DNA from: an uncultured Propionibacteriaceae bacterium | Lineage (GTDB): Bacteria > Actinomycetota > Actinomycetes > Propionibacteriales > Propionibacteriaceae | Reading direction: 5' to 3' | DNA: 33,184 nucleotides | Assembly: GCA_936941515.1 (NCBI GenBank) | Contig: CAKZJI010000328.1 | Location: forward strand, 1-33,184 | Shown here: piece after piece, positions 8,357-15,200 of the stretch | Numbering within the stretch: the stretch's first letter is position 1 | Layout: each line of letters starts with the position of its first letter | The notes under the pieces: generated by a model | Told to the model about the DNA's origin: nothing | The model's input: the letters and a program-made list of their open reading frames with translations, nothing else | Databases searched by the model: none | Translations under genes and position numbers: made by a program

Positions 8357-8403
8357 GTGTTGTCTTCCCTATGGTCGAGCGTCGCAGAGCCTGTGGTTCT
8401 GTA

Positions 8404-8574
8404 TCAGTTGCAGATCCCATAGAAGATCAAGCATAGGTTGTCCGGCTTCGCTCCCGCGTCTGGTGCCGTGGGGTCGGTGAAGTCCTCAGAGGCCTTGGCG
8501 GGGGCGGCGCTTGTGAACAGGGCGGACAGACACAGCAGAGCTCCGACAGCTGCGGTCGACAGACGTTTGATCAT
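8404..8574 (-). CDS. Small secreted peptide precursor, candidate signal peptide of the adjacent kinase
   Basis: A 56-residue protein with a classic Sec signal peptide: KR at residues 3-4, a hydrophobic core over residues 8-22, and AAPAKA before the probable cleavage site. The predicted mature peptide is about 28 residues, acidic and Pro-rich at first, and ends in a hydrophobic eight-residue segment bounded by cysteines (CLIFYGIC) plus Asn. The two cysteines could close a small disulphide loop. The ATG at 8574 is chosen because AAAGGA lies nine bases upstream; an in-frame ATG at 8583 directly abuts the same AAAGGA and is too close. The gene is followed after 47 bases by the histidine kinase. 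I know no named family. A secreted cognate ligand is an inference from order and size; a small structural or antimicrobial peptide is possible. Confidence 0.65.
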   Translation of the reverse strand: MIKRLSTAAVGALLCLSALFTSAAPAKASEDFTDPTAPDAGAKPDNLCLIFYGICN

Positions 8575-9195
8575 TTTTCCCATTCCTTTGAGTTCTGACC
8601 TCGCGTCCCCCCTGGACGCTCGGCTTGTTCCTTCAGCCAAGCAAGAGTAGGAGGGGGATGAGCTTCGACACAGTGGACCATTGACTAGGTTTCGGGTGTC
8701 TTTTGACGGTTCCCGGAAGACGGCCCAGCTGTGTCTTCCTGCCCCAGAGCACTTAATCCTTGGGGCTCGAAGCGCTGCAGGCCGCCTGAGAGGGTTGTAG
8801 GGAGGGTCTACTTCTGGCGGCGGGCAAAAGACGCTCGGAAGTTAGTCGATGGTTCACTGTGGTCTGGGGGCTGGCGCGTCTAGTGTCGGAGTTAACAACA
8901 AAACATGTGAAAGATCGAGGGTCGGTGGAGGCCTAATAGCGTGATCACTCTGATGGGGGCATTCTTCTTCTGGGTGGATGTTTCATTGTTCTAGCGAAGA
9001 ACTTTGTGCGCGGCCCGCTCTAAATTGATTCTGGCTATCAGGTCTCTATTGGTGTTCAAATTAAGAATTTTTGTGACATCCTAAAGATGAGTTGATTCGT
9101 GTGGATGACGGGCTTTTCGAGGTGGCGCAAGGTGGCTGTTGACAAGAGTGGCTGTTTATAGTGTTGGCGGCAAGGTAAAGGTAAGGAGGAAGCTC
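8575..9195. other. 620-base gene-free divergent region
   Basis: This region separates the peptide-kinase-regulator operon (-) from the lanthipeptide operon (+). It holds the 37-bp inverted repeat at 8669-8861 and, within its spacer, GGAAGAC-N11-GTCTTCC (8715-8739). The right half (8880-9130) is AT-richer than the surrounding genes. No ORF with a credible ribosome binding site was found. Promoters for both operons must lie here, but no -10/-35 pair is convincing. Confidence 0.6.
8669..8861. repeat. Imperfect inverted repeat with 37-bp arms between divergent operons
   Basis: The left arm at 8669-8705 begins CACAGTGGACCATTGACT. The right arm at 8825-8861, read on the minus strand, begins CACAGTGAACCATCGACT. 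By eye 30 of 37 positions match and both arms end in GTCTTTTG. The spacer is 119 bases. It is either a pair of facing regulator-binding sites or the ends of a small non-autonomous element. No flanking target-site duplication was seen. Confidence 0.65.
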
Positions 9196-11856
9196 GTGGC
9201 GGTGGGTATTGAGTACTACCAGGCGGCGACGAAGAATTCGCCGTTCTATGGTCGGCTGAGGGATTTGGCTGAGATGGCTCGTGTGCCGAATCGGCGTCTT
9301 CAGAAGGTTGAGTTGCCGGCGGGATGGCTGGTGCATAAGTGGGAAGGTTGGGAAGGGTGGAGCCCCTGGGATTGGAAGCCTCGTATGCAGGGCTGGAAGA
9401 TTCATGTCTCGGCGACGCCGAGCTGCGCTGAGGAAACCCTGTCCCGAACCACTGAGGTGTGTGTGCGGGCTGGGGTATCGTTCAAGTTCCTACCGGTTCT
9501 TGCCGAGTTGTTTGAATCTTCTTCTAAGAATCGGGATCGTGGTTCAGCGGGGAAGTTCATCACGATCTATCCTGACAATGATGACCAGCTTGGTGAGCTT
9601 CTGACTGTTTTGGCTGAAAGCTTGAAAGGCCAGGAGGGTCCGTATATTCTGTCTGATCTGCGTTATGTTCCAGACGCGCCGGTGTTTGTTCGGTATGGGG
9701 CGATTCTTGGGATGCGTATGCCTGATGTGGATGATGAGCCGATCGAATCGATTGTTGATCCGCGAACCATGGATCTGATACCCGATCACCGTAACCCCCG
9801 TGTTGTCATTCCCGATGGGGTTGAGCTTCCTGAGATTCTTCGTCCGGCATATGAGGCCTCTCAGCAGTCGTGTCAGTCTCGGCTAGATGATTTCGTCAGT
9901 ATCAAGCCTCTGAGTTTCAGTAATGCGGGTGGTGTGTATCGTGCGGAACTGCCTGATGGCCAGGTCAGGATTCTCAGAGAGGCCAGGCCTCATGCAGGGC
10001 TTGATGCTCGCAACCGATGTGCGATGCAACGCCAGCTGGCGGAAGAAGAGGTCTTGCGTGATCTCATCGGTGTGCCTGGGGTGCAGCAGCTCCGTGGGTC
10101 TTTCACCGCGTGGGAGCACCGCTATCTTGAGCTGGATTATGCGGAGGGGACGACATTGACGTCATGGATGGTGCGCAGCGTGCATGTGCAGGATTCTGAT
10201 CCCGTGGAATATGCGCGCCAAGCGGTAGGAATTGTCGATCAGTTGATCAGCATAGTCGAGGCCATCCATCAGCGTGGCTGGGTTTTTGGTGATCTTCACC
10301 CGGGCAATGTGATGGTTGCCGAAGACGGGACTGTGACGATGCTTGATCTGGAAGATGCCTGTCGTCTCGATGCCGATCGTGAGATCGGTGTTAGAGTTTT
10401 CGAGTATTGCGCTGATGACTCGGCCAACGCTGAAGAAACTGACTGGTTCGCGGTGGCGCGCTGCATCATGCTTCTGTTTTGTTCTGATTTTGAGCTCGAG
10501 GCTGTTTCTCCGGCATATTGGGATCGCTGCCGTCGGAGGGTTCGTGAGGTTTATGGTCAGCGGGCAGCCGATCAGCTGGCGGATGTGGAACGTCGCTACT
10601 CAGCTTCTGTCCGTCCAGTCACGGCAACCAATTTTACCGTGGATGTGCCGGCGCGGCCATTAAGTGCTGATGCCGCTGTGTCTGGGTTGTTGAGCGGTAT
10701 CGAGTGGTCGCGACAGTTTGGTCAAAATGGTTCATTCCCCGGTGATGTTGGAAAGCCAAATTCATACGTCCATGAGGTCTTCACTACCGGGCGGGCCGGT
10801 GTGGTTTTTGCCCAGCATCGTATGGGCGTCACGCCTGCCGGAGGTGACATTGATGCGTTGCGTGATGTTGCTCGGAAGTGGCCAATGCGTGAGGAAAGCC
10901 CCGGTTTGTTGAATGGTTTAGCAGGTATCGCGCTGGTACTCAGTGAACTCGGAGTCCACGAGGAGGCTGTAACTGCTGCACGAAAGGCCCTTGAACAGTC
11001 ACTTGGGCAGCGTCGTCTTGACCTGGGGGGTGGGCAGACAGGAGTGATCCTAGCCTCGCTGGAGGTAGCAAAAACGACCGGAGACTCATCCCTGGCAGAT
11101 CAAGCGTTTGCCGCCTATCAGCGACTCCATCATGCTGTTACCCCGGATGGTCCAGCATGGACATCTCTGTGCCGCCGTCGGGGACTCTTCTGGGGTTTGA
11201 CCGGTCTCGCGCTGACTGATCTGGTGGCCCACTGCGTGAGTGGTGATAATGAGCCGCTTGCCTGGGCGAGAACCTGGCTTCGCGCAGACCTTGACGCATG
11301 CATCACGATGCCGACGGGTGAGTTGATGATCGATGACCGCCAGAAGAACCGGGCACTTCCCTACATCGAGTGGGGCTCAGCAGGCCTTCTCCTCGTAGGC
11401 TCAGCCCTCGAACGTCTTTCTGGCGAGCCGGTACTCACACCGGAGGAGCGTTCTGGAATCATCACAGCATGCTCCTCTGGCACCTACATCTATCCCAGCT
11501 TGGATCATGGACGCGCCGGCATCGCTGCCACACTGGCAGCCGCCGGTGACGCCCACCAGGCGGAGGCTGAACGTCAGATAACCCTGGTAATCGACAGTCT
11601 CCTCACCCACGATGACCATGCCCTGGTGATTGGTGAAGGCTTGATCCGGCTCAGTTCCGATCTGGGCACTGGAGCCGCCGGCATCGCACTGGCCATCTAT
11701 GCGCATCAGTCGAGGCAGCCATACCTGACCATGCCAGTCAGTGATCGTACGGCCGCTCTGCTGCGGCAGAAACCACTGCCGCCCACCCCTGAACCTGACT
11801 CGGCACCACACGCCGCCAACCCAGCGGCTGCGTCGAGTCACCAGCTCGTCGCCTAA
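9196..11856 (+). CDS. lanKC: Class III lanthipeptide synthetase (LanKC)
   Basis: An 886-residue three-domain enzyme that should phosphorylate Ser/Thr in precursor cores, eliminate phosphate and cyclise onto Cys. Residues about 1-190 correspond to the lyase domain. A Ser/Thr kinase-like domain follows (about 200-480), with catalytic D366 in GDLHPGNV and D384 in LDLED in place of DFG. The C-terminal LanC-like repeats run from about 500 to 860. The zinc ligands of true LanC proteins are missing: the positions read EWGSAG and LDHGRAG rather than WCYG and CHG. This places it in class III rather than class IV. The GTG at 9196 is preferred because AAGGAGG lies six bases upstream; TTG at 9139 has no such site. 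Three precursor genes begin 51 bases downstream. Confidence 0.92.
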   Translation: MAVGIEYYQAATKNSPFYGRLRDLAEMARVPNRRLQKVELPAGWLVHKWEGWEGWSPWDWKPRMQGWKIHVSATPSCAEETLSRTTEVCVRAGVSFKFLPVLAELFESSSKNRDRGSAGKFITIYPDNDDQLGELLTVLAESLKGQEGPYILSDLRYVPDAPVFVRYGAILGMRMPDVDDEPIESIVDPRTMDLIPDHRNPRVVIPDGVELPEILRPAYEASQQSCQSRLDDFVSIKPLSFSNAGGVYRAELPDGQVRILREARPHAGLDARNRCAMQRQLAEEEVLRDLIGVPGVQQLRGSFTAWEHRYLELDYAEGTTLTSWMVRSVHVQDSDPVEYARQAVGIVDQLISIVEAIHQRGWVFGDLHPGNVMVAEDGTVTMLDLEDACRLDADREIGVRVFEYCADDSANAEETDWFAVARCIMLLFCSDFELEAVSPAYWDRCRRRVREVYGQRAADQLADVERRYSASVRPVTATNFTVDVPARPLSADAAVSGLLSGIEWSRQFGQNGSFPGDVGKPNSYVHEVFTTGRAGVVFAQHRMGVTPAGGDIDALRDVARKWPMREESPGLLNGLAGIALVLSELGVHEEAVTAARKALEQSLGQRRLDLGGGQTGVILASLEVAKTTGDSSLADQAFAAYQRLHHAVTPDGPAWTSLCRRRGLFWGLTGLALTDLVAHCVSGDNEPLAWARTWLRADLDACITMPTGELMIDDRQKNRALPYIEWGSAGLLLVGSALERLSGEPVLTPEERSGIITACSSGTYIYPSLDHGRAGIAATLAAAGDAHQAEAERQITLVIDSLLTHDDHALVIGEGLIRLSSDLGTGAAGIALAIYAHQSRQPYLTMPVSDRTAALLRQKPLPPTPEPDSAPHAANPAAASSHQLVA

Positions 11857-11907
11857 GGATTCGACGAGCAAAACCAACCAATGAGACTGTGAAAGGAGGT
11901 GACAACC

Positions 11908-12027
11908 ATGGCTAATATCCTCAATCTCCAGACCGAAACCCTTGAGCTTCCTCAGGAGGGTAAAGGATCCAACAAGAGCTGGACACTGTGTGGCTCTAGC
12001 AGCAACTACAGCCCCGTCTTCTGCTGA
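11908..12027 (+). CDS. Class III lanthipeptide precursor 1
   Basis: A 39-residue precursor. The leader has the class III recognition motif (ILNLQTETLEL, residues 4-14), then P15-QEGKG. The 19-residue core from S21 contains two exact labionin motifs: S21-x2-S24-x3-C28 (SNKSWTLC) and S32-x2-S35-x3-C39 (SNYSPVFC), the second ending at the C-terminus. Each can form a labionin or a lanthionine/dehydroalanine variant. AAAGGAGGTGA, nearly complementary to the end of 16S rRNA, precedes the ATG. Leader and upstream sequence are nearly identical to those of precursor 3. The Pro at position 15 is a plausible first cut site for the co-encoded prolyl oligopeptidase. Confidence 0.93.
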   Translation: MANILNLQTETLELPQEGKGSNKSWTLCGSSSNYSPVFC

Positions 12028-12312
12028 GTTCGTGTTGATGAAGAAGGCAAAAATTATCCTAGGCCAATGGTCGATTTCTACCACTGAAGTCTGGGAAGCC
12101 CGTAAGTGGCGAAAAATCGCAACCAAGTGAATATTGAGATTGAAGATTATTATTCGTAAGATACCCCAGAAATAGAGGAAGGTTGGGAAGATCTACCCCA
12201 ACGCCGGTATCAAATTTCTTCCGGTAGCTGTGAATAATGATTCACTCAATAGGTGATACTGCCACTTTCGCTATTAATAGTTGTCGAAGCAGTTGGGAGG
12301 AGGTGACAACCC
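12028..12312 (+). other. AT-rich spacer between precursors 1 and 2
   Basis: 285 bases of markedly AT-rich sequence. Apart from the conserved element at 12037-12063 I see no ORF with a ribosome binding site and no strong hairpin. Confidence 0.5.
12037..12063 (+). repeat. Conserved post-precursor element, copy 1
   Basis: GATGAAGAAGGCAAAAA followed by TTATCCTAGG begins nine bases after the stop codon of precursor 1. It recurs after precursor 3 at 12771-12799 with two extra A residues, showing that the duplicated unit extends beyond the coding sequence. An ATG inside it opens a 30-codon frame to 12130 in this copy but only 8 codons in the other, so coding is unlikely. Confidence 0.75.
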
Positions 12313-12435
12313 ATGGCTAACGTTTTGAATCTTCAGGCTGATACTCTTGAGGTGCCTCAGGAGGCTAAGCATTCCGGCAAGAGTGTTTCCATTTGTTGGG
12401 GCGGGAACAGCGGCAATAGCTGGACATTGTGCTGA
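12313..12435 (+). CDS. Class III lanthipeptide precursor 2
   Basis: A 40-residue precursor. The leader VLNLQADTLEV (residues 4-14) matches precursor 1, and P15-QEAKH follows. The 20-residue core has S21-x2-S24-x3-C28 (SGKSVSIC) and S33-x2-S36-x3-C40 (SGNSWTLC), two perfect labionin motifs separated by WGGN. Extra Ser at position 26 could stay unmodified or be dehydrated. AGGAGGTGA precedes the ATG. It is more divergent at the DNA level than precursors 1 and 3 and lacks the conserved post-precursor element. A 17-bp hairpin follows at 12452-12496. Confidence 0.93.
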   Translation: MANVLNLQADTLEVPQEAKHSGKSVSICWGGNSGNSWTLC

Positions 12436-12451
12436 GTAATGCGCCAAATTG

Positions 12452-12496
12452 AGTGGGTTCTCCGCTTGCCCGTTTCGGCCAAGTGGAGAACCCACT
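12452..12496 (+). terminator. 17-bp hairpin after precursor 2
   Basis: 12452-12468 pairs with 12480-12496, with one G-T wobble and an 11-base loop. There is no U tract. It may be a partial terminator or an mRNA-stabilising structure that sets the ratio of precursor to downstream exporter transcripts. Confidence 0.65.
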
Positions 12497-12644
12497 GGGG
12501 TAGGCTGTGTCTCGTATTTACAACAAATGACTGACGGCAAGAGCTTTTCCTCATCCATCAATCTAATGCATCACGTCTCGAGTTTCGATGAACGAAACAA
12601 CACACCTAGCAACCACCGAAATATTTTGAAAGGAGATGGCGACC

Positions 12645-12761
12645 ATGGCTAACATCCTCAATCTCCAGACCGAAGACCTTGAGATCTCCGGTGAGGTCAA
12701 AAGATTCTACCGGAGCTTTTTCGTGTGTGGTCATAGCCGCCGCAGCCCTTTCTTTTGCTGA
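12645..12761 (+). CDS. Class III lanthipeptide precursor 3 with a degenerate first ring motif
   Basis: A 38-residue precursor. The leader (ILNLQTEDLEI) is almost that of precursor 1. The core is very different: F21-YR-S24-FFV-C28 lacks the first Ser of the labionin motif, so only a simple lanthionine between S24 and C28 is possible there. S31-RR-S34-PFF-C38 retains a full S-x2-S-x3-C motif. The core is basic and aromatic (RFYR, RR, FF) where the others are neutral. The leader Pro at position 15 is replaced (ISGEVKR), which removes the likely prolyl-oligopeptidase site. AAAGGAG lies upstream of the ATG. It may be a diversifying paralogue or a decaying copy. Confidence 0.88.
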   Translation: MANILNLQTEDLEISGEVKRFYRSFFVCGHSRRSPFFC

Positions 12762-12770
12762 GTGAATGCT

Positions 12771-12799
12771 GATGAAGAAGGCAAAAAAATTATCCTAGG
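12771..12799 (+). repeat. Conserved post-precursor element, copy 2
   Basis: The 29-base counterpart of 12037-12063, at the same distance after the precursor 3 stop codon, differing by two added A bases in the A run. Confidence 0.75.
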
Positions 12800-12817
12800 G
12801 TAAATGGAGGCTTGTTC

Positions 12818-13036
12818 ATGGGGGTATCAGAAACAGCGAAACCCCTTGTCAGAGCCCAGTTGCTAGCAGCTGTTAATAAGCCTCATGGAGTATCTCGTAG
12901 GTACTCTTCGAAGAGCATGAAGGGGATTTGTAGCCCTGTCGATTGTTTCATGAATGAGCCTCCAGGCCGTGGATGGTTGACGGTGAGAAGTATTTCCTAC
13001 CGTCAACCATCCACTGGCTCACTGGAGGCCGAGTAA
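12818..13036 (+). CDS. Possible small protein, low support
   Basis: An ATG with TGGAGG seven bases upstream opens a 72-residue frame. It contains a short SSKSMKGICSPVDCF stretch that faintly recalls a Ser/Cys core, but there is no class III leader motif, and the C-terminal third lies inside a long hairpin. I recognise no family. It may be a real small gene, a remnant of another precursor or chance. Confidence 0.25.
   Translation: MGVSETAKPLVRAQLLAAVNKPHGVSRRYSSKSMKGICSPVDCFMNEPPGRGWLTVRSISYRQPSTGSLEAE
12958..13029 (+). terminator. Large hairpin before the ABC transporter gene
   Basis: GCCTCCAG (12958-12965) pairs with CTGGAGGC (13022-13029). Inside it, 12969-12984 pairs perfectly over 16 bases with 12999-13014, leaving a 14-base loop. 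AAAAA follows rather than a U run on the plus strand. It should stall or process transcripts leaving the precursor genes. Confidence 0.7.
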
Positions 13037-13259
13037 AAATTCAGTTTTCAACAATTATGAGATCAGGTCATGTCGACAACAGCCATCAAAATAGTGTGTC
13101 AGAATTGCGACTTTCCTTTGAATTTTTAGGCTGAGTTTATTTATCTGGTCGTGTTGTGGGTAATAATTTCCGTGAGTAATTATTTTTTGGTGCATCTTTG
13201 GGGCAAGTTTTAGGAACTTCTTTCTGCTGATGCCTGATAGTGATATAGAGGGAGTGAAT

Positions 13260-15176
13260 GTGACTTCGATCATCGCGAAACGGCGGGTCTTGTCCCACGT
13301 GGATTCCCCTGCTCCGAACGTGGTGCCTCGGCGGGCTCTCCCGGAATATCACATCCCTCCGGCTCCTCCAAGGAATCACTCTCATGCTCGCCAGCGGCGG
13401 TCTACTCCGGTGGGTTCGTTTCTCGCGGACCCGCCCAAGGGCCGTCTTCGCCGCCTGTTCCGGATCCTGTTGTTGGAGCCGAAAGGCTTGGTTTTGGTCT
13501 TCGTAGGCTCGGTTGTGGCCTCCCTTGTGTCGCTGCTTCAGCCTGTCTTGGCTGGGATGATCGTGGGGGAGCTGCGCACCGGGACCTTCTATAGTGCCCT
13601 TCCCTATGGGAGTATGTTGGCGGGCCTGGCCATCTTCGCCTCCGGAATGACTGCTTTTGCCAATCTGTGCGGTGCCAAGGCCGGCAACCGGACTGTCCGA
13701 GCATTCCGTGACGAGTCGGCTTCCATTGCCATGCGGGTTCCGGCTGACAAACTCGTTCAGCATCCGACGGCGGACCTGGTCGCCCGCTGCAGTATCGACT
13801 CCGAACATCTCAGCAAGATATTCACACAGGGTCCGGTGCAGGCGGTTGGCAGCATAGTGATGGTGGTGGGGGCCCTCAGCCAGATGGCGCTGCTGGATCT
13901 GGTGCTCACCGTCGCCGCAGTTGGCTTGACGGTGGCCTGTCTGGTCGTGATCATCATGATCTCGGGTCGGCTGACATCAGTCTCCTTCAACCGGCAGGAA
14001 ACGCAGGGCGCATACGTGGCTGAGGTGACCCGGGCCTTGGACTCGGTCTTGACGATTCGGGCTTTCGTGGCGGATGCATTCGCTGCTCGTCGACTTGACC
14101 GATCCAGCCGACAACTCCTGGAGGCTGCGAACAGCGCCGATCGTGCTCACGCATTCATGAGACCGCTCGTCACAATCTGCATGCAGACGACGCTACTGGT
14201 GATCATCTGCGTTGCGGTGATCCGGGTGCAGGCAGGCTATGTGTCCATCGAAGGACTCGTCTCCTTCCTCATGTACACGATGCTGATCGTCACTCCGATT
14301 ATGGGCAGTGCTGACACCGCCATGGAAATGGCGGAGTCGCTTGGTGCGCTCCAGCGAATCCTCGATCTACGCGCGGTGACCGATCAGCCCGTGAGCCATG
14401 CCGGCCCCATCACCATCCGCACACGGGACTGGCCCACTAGGCCCAGCCTGCGAGGTGACGTCGACTTCCGCAACGTCTCCGTCAAGTATCCCCAGGGAGG
14501 TGGCAACCGCGAATACGCGCTGGGTGATGTCAGCTTCAGCGTTCCTGCCGGTTCCTGGGTGGCCATGACCGGTCCTTCAGGGTCGGGAAAGTCGACTGTT
14601 CTATCGTTGATGGAGAAGTTCATCGTGCCGACTGACGGGATGATTCTGGTTGATCAGATCCCGCTTGGTCAGCATGACGATGATGAGTATCGACGCCAGG
14701 TCGGCTACATCGAGCAGTCTTGCCCACTGTTCAGCGGAACCGTGCGGGACAATCTTCTTTTGGGACGAGATATCGACGATGCCCACTGCTGGGAGATCAT
14801 CCGCCGTGTGGGCCTTGCTGACACCATTGCTGCCAGGAAGGGTGGCCTTGACACACCCGTGGGGGAATCTGCATATGCCTTCTCCGGCGGTGAACGGCAG
14901 CGCTTGGCTATCGCACGCACCCTCGTCGGCCAGCCACGGATGCTGTTGTTGGACGAGATCACCTCCGGCCTCGATGTGCTGAATCGGAAGCAGGTGATGG
15001 GCCTCATCCGGGCAACCATGGGAGGTATCACCACCTTCGCCGCTGGCCATGGGAACTTCGGCATAGACATCGCTGATCTCGTGCTCGTCTTGGACCAGGG
15101 ACGGTTGGTCGAGTTCGGGCCGCCCGCCGAGGTTCGGCGGCGCTCGGCATTGTTCCGGTCGCTCGTCGTGGCCTGA
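13260..15176 (+). CDS. lanT: ABC transporter, fused membrane and ATPase domains, probable lanthipeptide exporter
   Basis: A 638-residue half-transporter that would work as a homodimer in the cytoplasmic membrane. An N-terminal cytoplasmic tail of about 65 residues precedes six membrane segments (about 70-330). The ATPase domain has Walker A GPSGSGKST at 438-446, signature FSGGERQR from 541, Walker B with E566 in LLLDE, and an H-loop His in GHGNF. There is no N-terminal C39 peptidase domain, so leader removal must be done by another enzyme, which fits the prolyl oligopeptidase encoded next. The start is uncertain: GTG 13260 follows GAGGGAG by a short gap, while ATG 13230 gives ten more residues but has no clear ribosome binding site. 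It could also confer self-immunity. Confidence 0.88.
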   Translation: MTSIIAKRRVLSHVDSPAPNVVPRRALPEYHIPPAPPRNHSHARQRRSTPVGSFLADPPKGRLRRLFRILLLEPKGLVLVFVGSVVASLVSLLQPVLAGMIVGELRTGTFYSALPYGSMLAGLAIFASGMTAFANLCGAKAGNRTVRAFRDESASIAMRVPADKLVQHPTADLVARCSIDSEHLSKIFTQGPVQAVGSIVMVVGALSQMALLDLVLTVAAVGLTVACLVVIIMISGRLTSVSFNRQETQGAYVAEVTRALDSVLTIRAFVADAFAARRLDRSSRQLLEAANSADRAHAFMRPLVTICMQTTLLVIICVAVIRVQAGYVSIEGLVSFLMYTMLIVTPIMGSADTAMEMAESLGALQRILDLRAVTDQPVSHAGPITIRTRDWPTRPSLRGDVDFRNVSVKYPQGGGNREYALGDVSFSVPAGSWVAMTGPSGSGKSTVLSLMEKFIVPTDGMILVDQIPLGQHDDDEYRRQVGYIEQSCPLFSGTVRDNLLLGRDIDDAHCWEIIRRVGLADTIAARKGGLDTPVGESAYAFSGGERQRLAIARTLVGQPRMLLLDEITSGLDVLNRKQVMGLIRATMGGITTFAAGHGNFGIDIADLVLVLDQGRLVEFGPPAEVRRRSALFRSLVVA

Positions 15177-15200
15177 GGGAGGAAAACAGAAAGGGCAGCG

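Larger units (their letters stand above)
12762..13259 (+). other. About 500 bases between precursor 3 and the exporter
   Basis: The first part holds the element at 12771 and the doubtful small ORF ending in a hairpin. The part from 13030 is strongly AT-rich. It contains TTGTGG (13154-13159), 17 bases and TAATTA (13177-13182), a weak candidate promoter for the ABC gene, overlapping AATAATT-N9-AATTATT symmetry (13162-13184). Confidence 0.4.

Noticed and set aside
9139-9195. Upstream TTG start for the LanKC gene
   Set aside because: It has no ribosome binding site; an AAGGAGG lies correctly before the in-frame GTG at 9196.
12038-12130. 30-codon ORF starting in the element after precursor 1
   Set aside because: There is no ribosome binding site, and the duplicate copy after precursor 3 stops after eight codons.
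12536-12550. GGCAAGAG..TTTCC, similar to the precursor 2 core DNA, as a decayed fourth core
   Set aside because: The similarity covers about 15 bases with no leader and no Cys codons in frame.
12841-12856. A 16-base exact match (ACCCCTTGTCAGAGCC) shared with 27319-27334, considered as an attachment site pair
   Set aside because: There is no integrase, no tRNA and no extended identity, and one 16-base match in 33 kb on two strands can arise by chance.
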